Assembly: GCA_948144175.1 (NCBI GenBank)
Contig: CANXME010000032.1
Span: 1,699,501 to 1,763,500 of the forward strand
DNA: 64,000 bases
DNA from: Closterium sp. NIES-65
Lineage: Eukaryota; Streptophyta; Zygnematophyceae; Desmidiales; Closteriaceae
Reading direction: 5' to 3'
Position 1 is the first letter of the stretch. Each line of letters opens with the position of its first letter. The notes under the pieces are model-generated. The model was not told the DNA's origin and ran no database searches. It was given only the letters and a program-made list of their open reading frames with translations. A program made the position numbers and the translations under genes. Below are positions 10,901-21,405 of the stretch, in pieces.

Positions 10901-11179
10901 AATAGTTGTGCAGTCTGTGAGGTCGCACCCGAGCCAGCTACAAAGGCTGGTAGACTAGTGGTAGCTGCAGCTCCTACACAAAGACTCTCAGAAGCGCCTG
11001 GACTGGAAACAACACACGCACCAATACTGGAAACACATGTCTCTTCTCGTGGAGCCGTAACGGTCCTAGACCAGGTAGGTGAGACTCAACTGGTGCAGCA
11101 GTGCGCTGGCGAAGTCGCGAGGGCCAGTGCAGTGTAATAGCGTGAGGACCAAAACGCTCACGGTGGAGGTCGTCGAGTC

Positions 11180-11290
11180 GACGGTAGTAGCTGGACGCAG
11201 AGTGGTCAGGACTCCAACAGGTGGTGCCAGCACCAGGGCCTGTCAGGGCCCGGTACCCGCAGGGGGCGACGTCTCGCCCACTGCTAGCTG
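11180..11290 (-). pseudogene. C1 variant zinc motif (C-X13-C-X4-H-X4-Y)
   Basis: On the minus strand CGYRALTGPGAGTTC is followed by WSPDH and later RRLDDLHRERFG. This aligns with CTYV...C-X3-H-X4-C followed by R-L-x-D-A-W-R in C2, C4 and F. The last Cys is Tyr here, so metal binding is probably lost. Upstream gag sequence is not recognisable. Confidence 0.6.
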
Positions 11291-11389
11291 AGCCACTGCT
11301 GGGGGCTCCACCCTTTGGACCCGCAGGTCCCTACTGCCGGGAGTGCTGCGGCTGGCCCTGGTGCTGTAGATCTCTAGTACACGCCATGT

Positions 11390-11640
11390 GAGCCTATGCT
11401 GCTGTTGGTTCTGCTCGGGGCAGCCTAAGCTGCTACTGGTGTGCTGGGGGCAGCCTATGCTGCTGCTGGTTCTGCTGGGGGCAGCCTAAGCTGCTGCTGG
11501 TGCACTGGGGGCAGCCTATGCTGCTGATGGTGCGCTGGCGGTAGCCTAAGCTGCTGCTCGAACGCTGGGGCAGCCTATGCTGCTTCTGGTTTTGCTGGGG
11601 GCAGCCTAAACTGCTGCTACTGGTGCTGCTAGTGGCGGGT
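11390..11640. repeat. GGGGGCAGCCTAWGCTGCTG minisatellite in C1
   Basis: About eight degenerate units of roughly 30 bp alternate GCAGCCTA(A/T)GCTGCTG with GGTGCGCTGG-type spacers. It lies between the zinc motif and the leader minisatellite, where gag is expected. Confidence 0.7.
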
Positions 11641-11689
11641 TTCAGCTCTTGAGGCGGAGGATTCAGGTCATGGGGGGCAGCTCTAACGG

Positions 11690-12760
11690 TACAGGTGGGA
11701 CAGCGGGTGCGGTTCGGTGCGGTTCTGTGCAATTCAGTGCGGTTCTGCGCGGTTCTGTGCGGTTCTGTGCAGTTCTGCGGGGTGGAGAGTACCGGGTGGG
11801 GCAGCTGATTCCGGGTGAGGTGACTGGAACGGGCGGGGCAGCAGCTCTGGTTGGAACGGGTGGGGCAGCGGGTGTGGGTTCTGTGCAGTTCAGTGCGGTT
11901 CTGCGCGGTTCTGTGCGGTTCTGCGAGCTGGAGAGTATTGGGTGGGGCGGCTGATTCTGGGTGAGGTGACTGGAACAGGTGGGGCAGCAGCTCTGGCTGG
12001 AACAGGTGGGGTAGCGAGTGCGGTTCTATGCGGTTCTGTGCAGTTCAGTGCGGTTCTGCGCGGTTCTGTGCGGTTCTGTGCGGTTCTGCGGGGTGGAGAG
12101 TACCGGGTGGGGAGGCTGATTCCGGGTGAGGTGACTAGAACGGGTGGGGCAGCAGCTCTGGCTGGAACAGGTGGGGCAGCGGGTGCGGTTCTGTGCAGTT
12201 CTGTGCAGTTCAGTGCGGTTCTGCGCGGTTCTGTGCGGTTCTGTGTGGTTCTGCAGGGTGGAGAGTACCGGGTGGGGCGGATGATTCCGGGTGAGGTGAC
12301 TGGAATGGGTGGAGCAGCAGCTGTGGCTGAAACGGGTGGGGCAGCGGGTGCGATTCTGTGCGGTTCTGTGCAGTTTAATGCAGTTCTGCGCGGTTCTTTG
12401 CGGTTGCGGTTCTACGGGGTGGAGAGTACCGGGTGGGGCGGCTGATTGTGGGTGAGGTGATTGGAACGGGTGGGGCAGCAGCTCTGGCTGGAACGGGTGG
12501 GGCAGCGGGTGCAGTTCTGTGCGGTTCTATGCAGTTCAGTGCGGTTCTACGCGGTTCCGTGCGGTTCTGTGCGGTTCTGCGGGATGGAGAGTACCGGGTG
12601 GGGAGGCTGATTTCGGGTGAGGTGACTAGAACGGGTAGAGCAGCAGCTCTGGCTGGAACGGGTGGGCCAGCGGGTGCGGTTCTGTGCGGTTCTGTGCAGT
12701 TTAGTCCGATTTCTGGTGTGGCGGCGGATTTCTGCTCGTGGGGCGGCAGATCGCGGGTGA
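11690..12760. repeat. GCGGTTCTGTGCGGTTCTGTGCAG minisatellite in C1 leader
   Basis: A higher-order repeat of about 230-250 bp occurs roughly five times. Each unit has a block of GGTTCTGTGC decamers, a GGGTGGAGAGTACCGGGTGGGG block and a GTGACTGGAACGGGTGGGGCAGCAG block. Because unit lengths often keep frame, plus-strand frames of 101-183 codons stay open, but no domain is seen and they are read as by-products. Confidence 0.85.
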
Positions 12761-12989
12761 GACGACAGCTAACAAACCGGGCGGCGGGTAAGGCAACGGG
12801 TGGGGCCGCGTCTAACGGGTGGGGCGACGGTTATGACGGTGGGAAACAGGTGGGGCGACGGGTCGCTCGTGCGCGTGGCTGCTGCTGTGCGTGCGTGCGA
12901 CTAACGACGGGGCCGCGGGGAGCCTCGGGGCCCACGAACGAAGGGCCGCGGGGCCCGCTAACGAAGGGCCGTGGGGCCCGCTAACGAAC

Positions 12990-13234
12990 AGCCTTGACGG
13001 GTGACGGGCGGCGGGAAAAAAAAAAAAGGAAACGGCCGCGATCGACGGGGGGAAACGGGCGACGGGCGACTGGCGACGGGGGGGGGGGGGGGGGGGGGGG
13101 GGTCTACAGGCGACGGGACTAAGGTAAGCGCGCTACGGGCGGTCTAGGACGGGGCGCGACTAGGTGGGCCCATGATAGTCGAGTGGATTTTCATAAAGGG
13201 AAAATCTCGCTAGGGTTAACCTAGCTCTATACCA
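12990..13234 (-). promoter_or_regulatory. C1 leader start: primer site, hairpin, tRNA-complementary motif
   Basis: Primer site TGGTATAGAGC (13224-13234, minus) directly follows the 5' LTR. A 6-bp hairpin GCTAGG/CCTAGC (13209-13214 with 13220-13225) and ATGGGCCCACC (minus sense, 13163-13173) come next, then a G25 run (13078-13102 on plus). ATGGGCCCACC is complementary to the plant initiator tRNA-Met anticodon stem and CAU as I recall it. Confidence 0.7.
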
Positions 13235-13373
13235 TGTCACAATGTAAAAAATTGACTAAAACAGAAAGTACAAACAAGATATATGCAAAACCTAGCCCTA
13301 GTGCAAGTAGAAAATAACATATGGGAGAACACCTAGACTAGAACTACACAACCTTTAGAATTATAGTTTGACA
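13235..13373 (-). repeat. C1 5' LTR
   Basis: 139 bp, differing from the 3' LTR by roughly 7 substitutions, so C1 is older than C2 and C4. Confidence 0.9.
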
Positions 13374-14197
13374 CTTCGTAGCGCCCCGACGCCACCAAGC
13401 AGCGCGATCTAGCCACAGCAGCGTCATGACGCCTTAGGCAGCGCGAAATCACCCCTCAGCAGCGCCCCGACCCCACCAGGCAGCGCGATCTAGCCTCAGC
13501 AGCGCCAGGACGCCTTAGGCGGCGCAAAACCACCCCTTAGCAGCGCCCCGACGCCACCAGGCAGCGCGATCTAGCCTCAGCAGTGCCATGACGCCTTAGG
13601 CAGCGTGAAATCGCCCCTTAGCAGCGCCCAAACGGCACCAGGCAGCGCGATCTAGCCTGAGCAGCGCCAGGACGCCATAGGCAGCGCAAAATCGCCCCTT
13701 AGCAGCGCCCCGACGCCACGAGGCAGCGCGATCTAGCCTCTGCAGCACCAGGACGCCTTAGGCAGCGCGAAATCGCCCCTTAGCAGCGCCCCGATGGCAC
13801 CATGCAGCGCGATCTAGCCTCAGCAGCGCCAGGACGCCTTAGGCAGCGCGAAATCGCCCCTTAGCAGCGCCCCGACTCCACGAGGCAGTGCGATCTAGCC
13901 TCAGTATGCCAGGACGCCTTAGGCAGTGCGAAATCGCCCCTTCGCAGCGCCCTAACGCCACGAGGCAGCGCGATCTAGCCTCAGCAGCACTAGGACGCCT
14001 TAGGCAGCGCGAAATCGCCCTTAGTAGCGCCCCGACGCCACCAGGCAGCGCAATCTAGCCTGAGCAGTGCCAAGACGCCTTAGGCAGCGTGAAATCTCCC
14101 CTCAGCAGCGCCCCGACGCCACAGGCAGCGCGATCTAGCCTCAGCAGCGCCAGGACGCCTTAGGAAGCGCAAGATCGCCCCTTAGCAGCGCTCCGAC
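13374..14197. repeat. 81-bp tandem repeat array, central part
   Basis: About ten units of 81 bp. Each unit holds two diverged half-units of about 39 and 42 bp, both starting CAGCGCGA: one continues TCTAGCCTCAGC, the other AATCGCCCCTTAGC. It is bounded by C1 on the left and C2 on the right (target CCGAC, 14193-14197). No open frame or domain is seen. Confidence 0.93.
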
Positions 14198-14321
14198 TGT
14201 TAGATAATGAATGATTGAATTGAGAGAGAAGTGAGTACAAGTACCTAAACCTAGAATTGTGTACCCCCTAAAGGCTAACCCACTGTAGCCTAAACAACTA
14301 CAACATATATAATGTTTGACA
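14198..14321 (-). repeat. C2 3' LTR
   Basis: TGTCAAACATTATATATG...TAACA on the minus strand, preceded by polypurine tract CCTATGGGGGTG (14322-14333). A TATATA stretch lies near its start. Confidence 0.93.
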
Positions 14322-14497
14322 CACCCCCATAGGCGAAGTGGGGGAGAGCAAGGGGTCACAAGACCACTCAATGCAAAGGGAGGCATAACAAGCTCAGGAT
14401 GGAGCTCAGTTTGATAATATATCAAGAGATACAGTGATCTAAACCTAACAAGTGTAAGCATGCAGGTATATATATAGAGATCACAGTACAAGCAGAG

Positions 14498-16012
14498 TCA
14501 AGAAGTGAGCAAGTGAGGGAAAGTAGGCACAAGGCCTAGAACAGTACAGAAACGCTGATGGTCACAAGGCTGAAGCGCCTTGGTGAACACATCAACAGTG
14601 TTGGCCCGAGTGGCCACGTAACGCAGACGAAGGTGACCACGCTGCTGCAGCTCTAGAGCCAGGAATTACTGCAGAGCGATATTCTTCGTTCTGTGCTCCA
14701 GTCTGTGCTCCTCACACAAGGCAATGGTAGCCTTGTTGTCAACGTACAGCACTGGAGGAGAACTAGGCCGCTCTCCCAGGTCGGTCAGCAGGTAGGTGAG
14801 CCAGCGTAACTCCTGTGCAGCCATGGTTGTGGCGTAGATCTCAGCCTCACAAATGGAGCTGAGAACAGAAGATGAACGAGTAGAACGCCAAGAAACTGAG
14901 CCAGAGCCAAGGCTGAAGGTGTAACCCTGTGACGACCGCTGAGTAGCCTGGTCGTCAGCCCAAGAAGCGACTGAGTGCCTAGTGAGTACAGCTCGGTCTC
15001 GTCCTCCAAGCACTAGCCCCATGCCCGACGTCCTGCACAGGTAGCGCAACACCCTCTTAGCAGCATCCATGTGCTCCTTCCGGTGACGGCCAGGAGCTAC
15101 ATAGCGTGCAAGGATGCTAAGGGAGTATGCAAGGTCAGGTCGAGTGCAGGTCATCAGGTACATGAGGCAGCCCACAAGCTCTGGATACGGGCCACTCGGC
15201 TCTACGGACTCATCCGAAGGCAGAGCTGAGAGCGAGTGACCTGTAGGCAGAGGAGTGGACTGAGGCGAGGAGTACGTGAAGCCGAAGCGCTGAGGGACCT
15301 GCTGCACCATGTGTGACTAAGTCAAGGTGATGGTGCGCCGTGCTCTGTCCTGGGTGATCCGCAAGCCAAGATAGCTTGTCACTTCACCCAGGTCTGTGCA
15401 CGTGTGTCTTTTCTGCAGCTCGGACTTCACGTGGGCAAGTGCCGCAGTGTCAGCAGTGGCAAAGACCAAGTCGTCGACGTACATGAGGATGTAGAACGGC
15501 GGTAGCGAAGTGTCGGTGCGTAGAAACAGCGACGGGTCAGCAGTAGAGGGAGCGAACCCAAGAGCCGCAAGTGTAGTCCTCAGTGTGTCGTGCCACTCAC
15601 GCGGTGCCTGTCGGAGACCGTAGACTGGCAGGCAGAGGCTCCACTGGGTACCAGGAGGGAACGACCCAGTGAAGCCAGGTGGGCGGCGCAGCCAGATCTC
15701 CTCGTGCAGGCTGCCCTGTAGGAAAGCAGTGCTGAAGTCAAGAGAGTGGAGCTCGTAGTCACGCTGAGCAGCAACGTGCAGCAGAACCCAAAGAGTGGTG
15801 ATCTTCGGGGTCGGGGAGAAGGTCTGGAAGAAGTCCACTCCCTCTCGCTGACTGAAGCCTCGTGCAACGTAACGCGCCTTGAAGACAGGCGGAGAACTCG
15901 GCGGCCGCTTCACCCTGGAAATCCACATACCACTGACGATGTTCGCCCCAGGTGGAGGAACCTCGTCAACGTAGGTACCTGTGGACTTCCAGGAAGCCAT
16001 CTCTGCGTCCAT
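14498..16012 (-). pseudogene. C2 reverse transcriptase-RNase H
   Basis: Minus frame 16012-15317 (231 aa) starts MDAEMASWKSTGTYVDEVPPPGANIVSGMW and carries SLDFSTAFLQGSLHEEIWLRRP, YGLRQAPREWHD, the catalytic YVDDLVFATAD (about 15465-15490) and HTCTDLGEVTSYLGL. It ends at a TAG (15317-15319) where C4 has glutamine in the same ITLTQSHM context. Reading resumes at 15310 through the RNase H domain (GCLMYLMTCTRPDLAYSLS, ASWADDQATQRSSQGYTF, CEAEIYATTMAAQELRW, YVDNKATIALCEEHRLEHRTKNIAL) to FTKALQPCDHQRFCTVLGL and a stop at 14498. It copies RNA into cDNA and degrades the RNA strand. Only a few lesions separate it from an open frame. Confidence 0.93.
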
Positions 16013-16099
16013 GGTTGACTGCCACTGAGAGGAGTAGGGACTCTCGATCGCCTCAGCGTACGATCGAGGAGTCGGGATGTCTTGTGCATCCGGATCTCC

Positions 16100-18932
16100 C
16101 TAAGGGGCAACTAGCATGGACACGAGATGAGGTAAAGCAGCGGCAAAGCACTCAAACTCCTCCTGCCTGTCCTCAAGAACGTCCGTGCCAAGAGCACACT
16201 CACCCCCGACGGACGGTGGACAGACAGACTCAGACTCACCAACTAGGCTAGCGGCGTAGTCTAGACGACAGGTGGCAGGAAAGCTGACAAGCTCAGCAAC
16301 TAAGGCATACGCAACAGCGGACTCAAAGTAAGGGTCAGTGACAACAGTAGCCAGGAGACGCGTGACATTAGGACTGGTAGCGCGAAGGGAGTCGGACTCC
16401 GGGTCAGCAAGAGCAAGAAGAGATGACGCAGGAGCAGACGAGAGAGGGACACGCTGGGAATCAGTGGAAGGACGCAGAGTCATATAGTGTGTGCCGGGGA
16501 CAGCAGGAGGGCGCGCACGCGAAACAAGGCTAGCAGTGGGAGCAGCACGAACAGGTGATGCAGGACGAGACACAAGCGACACAGGACGAGACTCCGGCTC
16601 ACTACGCTCTGTAAGACCGCCTGTCGGACCAGTGTAGGGAGGAAGACCTGGAAGGGGCGAGGCAGGCGGCAGCTGTGACTGCGACTGGACAGACGGAGGA
16701 CACTCTAAGGAGGGAGGAGGAGGACGAGGAAGAGGCTGACCAAGAACCTGCTGAAGGAGCGGAACGAAGTACGGCCGCGGCCGTGGAGTGTCGCCAGAGC
16801 CAAAAGTGACACCAGCGCCAGGGTCCACAGCACCAGCAGCAGCACCAATACCCGGGTCGGCAGCACTAGTAGCAGCTCCAACGCCCGGGTCCTCAGCACC
16901 AGTAGCAGCTCCAACTCCAGGGTCAGCAGGACCAGCAGCAGCACCAACGCCCGGGTCCTCGGCACCAGTAGCAGCTCCAAAGCCTGGGTCCTCAGCACCA
17001 GTAGCAGCTCCAACGCCCGGGTCCGCAGCACAAGGAGCGCCACTCCTGAGACTGCAGCGCCGTGCGTACCACTCCCGGAGCCGCTGGGGAGAGGGCAGCT
17101 CCCGCCTAGGAGGGGAAGCACCAGCCCCAGCTCCAGCAGCACTCCTAGCTCCAGAAGCACCTCTCCTGAGGCTGCAACACTGTAAGTACCACACACGTAG
17201 CTGCTGTGAGGAGAGAGCTCCTCCAAGTGTAGCACTCCCAGGCTCAGCACCTCCAGACTCAGCACCCGCAGGCTCCGCACCCTCAGGCTCAGCACCTCCA
17301 GACTCAGCACCCGCAGGCTCCGCACCCCCAGGCTCAGCAACCCCAAACTCAGCACCCCCAGACTCCGCAACCCCAGGCTCCGCACGCTTAGGCTCAGCAC
17401 CCCTAGCAGGACGAGAGTCGACAGCTACCTCGACACCCTCAACCGAGTTTACCTGGGACACATCTGAGGGAGCGGCACCTTGATGGGGAAGGGGGTCTAC
17501 CAAAGCAGCACCTGGCACGAGGAAGAGAGGCGCGGGGGGGGGGGGGGAGCGGGGCAGTGCGGTAGGGGAAGAGGCGGTAGTAGGGCACAGACTCGTGAAA
17601 AGTGACGTCCTGAGAGGCGAGGACACGGCGCGAGGCAGCGTGGTAAAAGTGCCAACCAGACGCGTCCAGGACAAAGCCAAAGAAGACACAAGGAGCAGCG
17701 CGGAAGGAGAGCTTGTCCGCGGACGTATCGCGAACAAAAGCTCGAGATCCCCAGACCTGGAAACGCGACGCATCGCCAACCTCTCCCGTCCAACGTAATG
17801 TCGGGGAAGTCTCCGGCAAGGAGACACGGGGCCAGAGGTTGAGCTGATGCGCAGCGTATCGGACCGCAAACGGCCACAGAAAATGGGGGGCAGCCGCATG
17901 GATCAAGGAGGTACGAGCGACCTCCATGACCAAGCCAATGCGGCGCTCAGCAACCCCATTCTGCTGTGAAGTGGCCGGAAGCGTGAACGACTGGCGGATG
18001 CCGTGCTCCGCACAGTAGGCTTCCAAGAGGTCGGAGGAGAACTCACCACCTCTGTCAGAGTGCAAGTGTAGGACAGGAAAGTCCAAGTGGAAACGCTCGC
18101 TGAGCTGGAGACGAGAAGCGCGGATCCAAGGGATCAGAACATCAAGGACCTCACCTCTGGTGCGCAAGGGGAAGACCGTGGTGTAGCGCGAGTAGTCGTC
18201 AACAACTATCAGGAAGTACCTCTCCTGACCCTGACCACGGACGCGGGCTGGGCCCCACACGTCCATTTGGAGCGTCTGCAAGGGAGCAGTCGTCGGGGGA
18301 AACGAGGAGGAGTGAGGAGCGGCGCGCTGCCGCCCCTCGACACAGAGAAGACAGGGAGGAGCAGGCGAGGGTGGGAGGGGAGGGAGAACCCTGGGAAGAC
18401 CAGAGACAAGGTACCGTTTGTGCATTGCCCGAAGGCGCTGCACAGACGGGTGACCAAGTCGGTGGTGCCAGAGGACGGTCTCGTGCACCAGAGGGCGACA
18501 CAAGCAGGGGGGCGACAGCTGACGTGACGTAGACGCAGACGCAGCTACCTGAGGGGACTCAGTGGTCAGTGTGTACAGGTCCGACCCCAGCTGCCGTGTG
18601 AAGGTAGCCAGGTGACGGCCCGTCCGAGCACACATACAGTGTGAACTGGTGGACACCCCCGTCCTGGAGCGCACTACCTGCCACCAAGTTCGTAGAGAAC
18701 GAGGGGAGGTAGAGACCTGACAGTGTGCCCGACGGGACCGCAAGACAGGGGAGGACAGTGGAGGAGGTCGCAAGGACCGGACCCCCAGAGGGGTCAGCGA
18801 GGGAGACTGCAACTGGCCGAGCAAGCTGCTCAAGGGCAGTGCGGTCACAAAAGAAACAGCGGGAAGCACCTGAGTCCAGAGTGAAGGTGTGCAGTGCCTC
18901 TGTCGGCTCAGTACGAGGGGGCGCAGACTCAC
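16100..18932 (-). pseudogene. C2 integrase and Gly-Ala-Glu repeat linker
   Basis: Frame 18932-17439 (497 aa) covers the zinc region (ETVLWHHRLGHPSVQRL, PCLLC), the core (LQMDVWGPARV; VVDDYSRYTTVF; LHSDRGGEF; SQQNGVAERRIGLVMEVARTS) and the C-terminal part (DTSADKLSFRAAPCVFFGF). A G-run at 17537-17548 shifts to frame 17899-16100 (599 aa), which carries the end of integrase and a linker with many pentapeptides such as GGAEP, GGAES and VGAAT before the RT N-terminal approach (CLDYAASLVGESE...). The repeat linker is probably disordered. Confidence 0.9.
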
Positions 18933-20380
18933 TAGCAGCTAGAGCGGTAGCCTCACCAGCACCTGGGGTAGCAGACACTCTAGCACCTAGAGCGGCAGCC
19001 TCACTGGTCCGAATGCCCGGATCGGGCGGAACACGCAGGTACTGAGCACCCTCTCCACTAACAGACATCACATACATGGCGGTGAGAATAGCATCAAAGT
19101 CTAGTGCAAAGATATCAATGTTTTTCTTCATCAGATCAGCCCAATGGGGCAGCTCAGTGGCCTCAGGAAACTGAGTGCGCCAAGCGTCGTCGAGGCGAGA
19201 GAAGCAGCGCTGCGTGGGGTGAGCCCTCCCACACGTCTGACCAGTGCGGTCACTTGTGCAGATAACGTACGTGCAGCTAAGGCCACCCCCCCCCCCCCCC
19301 CCCGTGCTAAGAGTACCACTCACGGAGCTCCTGGGGCGACGGAGTGTGCTGCAGGCTCTGGCCACTGCCAGTGCCCCCAGGACCACCACTGCCGCCGCCA
19401 ACTCCTCGACCACCCCCTCCCCTGCCGCTGCCGCGTCCACCGCTGCCCCCACCACCACCCCTCCCCTGCCACCTCCCCCGCCGCTACCGCCACCACCCCA
19501 ACCGCTGCCACTAGCCCCTCCAGCCCCACCACCACCCCCACCGCCGCCACCACCCCCACCACCGCCTCCCCCGCCGTCACCTCCGTCTCCCTTGCCCCCT
19601 TTGCCCTTGCCGCTGCGGCGCCAGCTCGAAGCAGACGCAGTCCCAACCTTCTTAGCACCAAGGAGGTCAACAGCAGAAGTAGAGGCTATAGAGGGAAGAA
19701 GGGGGGAAGGGGAACACCCCTCGAAGAAAGGGGTGCGGGGGTCGCCACGAAAGGCACCTACAGCGACTATGCTAGCCTCAGCTGCAAGTAGTTCCTTCTC
19801 GAGGAGGGCAATGGTGAGCTCAGTGGGGCAGCGAGCTAGGAAGTGGTCCCTGACTGCACGCAGAGAGTCAAGGAGGCGGGTTACTAGGTGGTAGAGGGTG
19901 AGCCAGAGCGGGGGGGGGGTTCGTGACAAGAAACTCATCAGGCATTGCGGCACGAAAGCGGGCCTCACTAGTACGGAGGTGCATGATGAGGTCAGCGACT
20001 GTGTGGAAGGAGGCGAGGTCGGGGAACAGGTAGGGGAGTGAGAGACGGCCTAGCGCAGCAGAGGCAGGTGAGGAGTAGCGGGCAACGACAGCAGTGTACA
20101 GTGCCTCGGCAGTCTTATGTTGGCCAAAGTGCTCGCGCTCATCTATCGGTAGGGAGTTGCGAATAGCAAAGCGAGCGTAGGCGTCACGAGTCTGCCACTG
20201 TGAGCGGGCAGTGCTGTCAGCAGTAGCAGCAGGGGCAGTGGCATGGCCTAGAGCGTGATCGTACAGTGAGATGTCCTCCTTGGCAGTGAGCTATAGGAAG
20301 AGGTGCAGGTCATCTAGCCAGGTGTCAAACTTCACTGGGCGGCCCTCAGTATTGAAAGCTAGTACAGGAGGGCTAGCCAT
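18559..20380 (-). pseudogene. C2 gag, variant zinc motif and protease
   Basis: Start is the minus ATG at 20378-20380 (MASPPVLAFNTEGRPVKF). A TAG at 20291-20293 replaces the Gln seen in C4 (LFLQ). Gag continues with SQWQTRDAYARFAIRNSLP and SSPASAALGRLSLPYLFPDLASF. A G9 run near 19910 shifts into frame 19968-18559: VARCPTEL-type region, Ser/Gly-rich stretch, CTYVICTSDRTGQTC with GRAH and TQRC (C-X13-C-X3-H-X4-C), SRLDDAWR, then protease LDSGASRCFFCDRT (about 18850-18885) and LPSFSTNLVAGSALQDGGV. Gag packages RNA and the protease matures the polyprotein. Confidence 0.9.
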
Positions 20381-20439
20381 AGTAGCAGTAGGAGCAGCAG
20401 TATAGTAGAAGGAGCAGTAGCAGTAGGTGCACCCTAAAA

Positions 20440-21236
20440 GCAGTAGGCAACGCGACTCAGGTAGGGCGGCTCGGTACAGAAAGGCTGCTCAGTACGGGCG
20501 GCGCGGTTCGGTTCAGGTAGGGCGGCGCGGCTCGGTTCGGGCAGCGCGGCTCGGTTCGGGCTGGGCGGCTCGGTTCGGGCGGCTCGGTTCGGGCGGCCTG
20601 GTTCTGGCGGCGCCGTGGTTGTCGCGTGCGGGGCGCTAAGGGGCGGCGCGTGGGGTCGACGGGGCCGCTAGACGGTGGGCGCGCGGGGTCTACGGGGCTG
20701 ACGGGGCCGCTAAGGGACGGCGCGCGGGGTCGACGGGGCCAGCGGGGCCTCTAGGCGGGGCGCACGTGGGGTCGACAGGGCCAGCGGGGCCTCTAGGCGG
20801 GGCCGACGGGGCCTCTGGGAGGGGCGCGCGCGGGGTCAACGGGCCGACGGGGCCTCTAGGTGGGGCCGACAGGGCCTCTAGGTGGGGCGCGCGGGCCGAC
20901 GGGGCCTTTAGGTGGGGCCGACGGGGCCTCTAGGTGGGTCGCGCAGGCCGACGGGGCCTCTAGGTGGGGCCGATTGGGCCTCTAGGTGGAGCGCGCGGGC
21001 CGACGGGGCCTCTAGGTGGGGCCGACGGGGCCTCTAGGTGGGGCCGACGGGGCCATTAGGTGGGGCGCTCTCGGGGTCGACGGGCCGACGGGGCCTCTAA
21101 AGGGCGGCGCGAGGGTCGCTAAGGGGGAGGCGCTCGAGGGCGCTCCGACGGTGAGGCGCACGAGGGCGCTAGTAGGCAGTCAGCAGTGGTGGGCCCTAAG
21201 AAATCGGTCGTAGCGAAGGACCTGCTCTATATACCA
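20440..21236 (-). promoter_or_regulatory. C2 leader: primer site, GGGCCCACCAC motif, G+C minisatellite
   Basis: Primer site TGGTATATAGAGC (21224-21236, minus) directly follows the LTR. GGTC/GACC (21206-21209 with 21219-21222) could form a weak stem, and GGGCCCACCAC (minus, 21186-21196) follows. The rest is tandem GGCCGACGGGGCCTCTAGGTGG units of about 22 bp (20640-21110) and GGCTCGGTTCGGGC units (20460-20600). No gene is seen. Confidence 0.75.
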
Positions 21237-21358
21237 TGTTAGAGAATGAATGATTGAATTGAGAGAGAAGTGAGTACAAGTACCTAAACCTAGAATTGTG
21301 TACCCCCTAAAGGCTAACCCACTGTAGCCTAAACAAACAACATATATAATGTTTGACA
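21237..21358 (-). repeat. C2 5' LTR
   Basis: 122 bp, nearly identical to the 3' LTR. Confidence 0.93.
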
Positions 21359-21405
21359 CCGACGCCACCAGGCAGCGCGATCTAGCCTTAGCAGCGCCAG
21401 GACGC
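21359..21405. repeat. 81-bp tandem repeat array, right remnant
   Basis: Resumes the array after C2 with CCGACGCCACCAGGCAGCGC and breaks off inside a unit at about 21405 against element D. Confidence 0.85.

Larger units (their letters stand above)
6476..13373 (-). mobile_element. copia element C1, with both LTRs
   Basis: 139-bp LTRs at 6476-6614 and 13235-13373 enclose a minus-strand copia body of 6.9 kb. Flanks CTTAG (6471-6475) and CTTCG (13374-13378) match at 4 of 5 bases, and the site lies within the 81-bp array. On the minus strand the order is primer site, G+C leader with a G25 run and a GGTTCTGTGC-type minisatellite, zinc-like motif, protease, integrase, proline-rich linker, RT and a truncated RNase H. 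The N-terminal gag is not recognisable, so the element is defective. Confidence 0.92.
14198..21358 (-). mobile_element. copia element C2, complete with LTRs and target duplication
   Basis: LTRs of 124 bp (14198-14321) and 122 bp (21237-21358) are flanked by identical CCGAC (14193-14197, 21359-21363) in the 81-bp array. Minus-strand order is leader, gag, variant zinc motif, protease, integrase, linker, RT, RNase H. The LTRs differ by one substitution and a short indel, so insertion is recent despite the broken frames. Confidence 0.95.

Noticed and set aside
11649..12984. Series of plus-strand open frames of 101-183 codons as repeat proteins
   Set aside because: They follow a minisatellite whose unit length keeps frame, in the leader of a minus-strand element, with no start context or domain.
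19244..19894. Proline-rich plus-strand protein of about 216 aa
   Set aside because: It is the antisense of the Gly/Ser-rich gag segment of C2.
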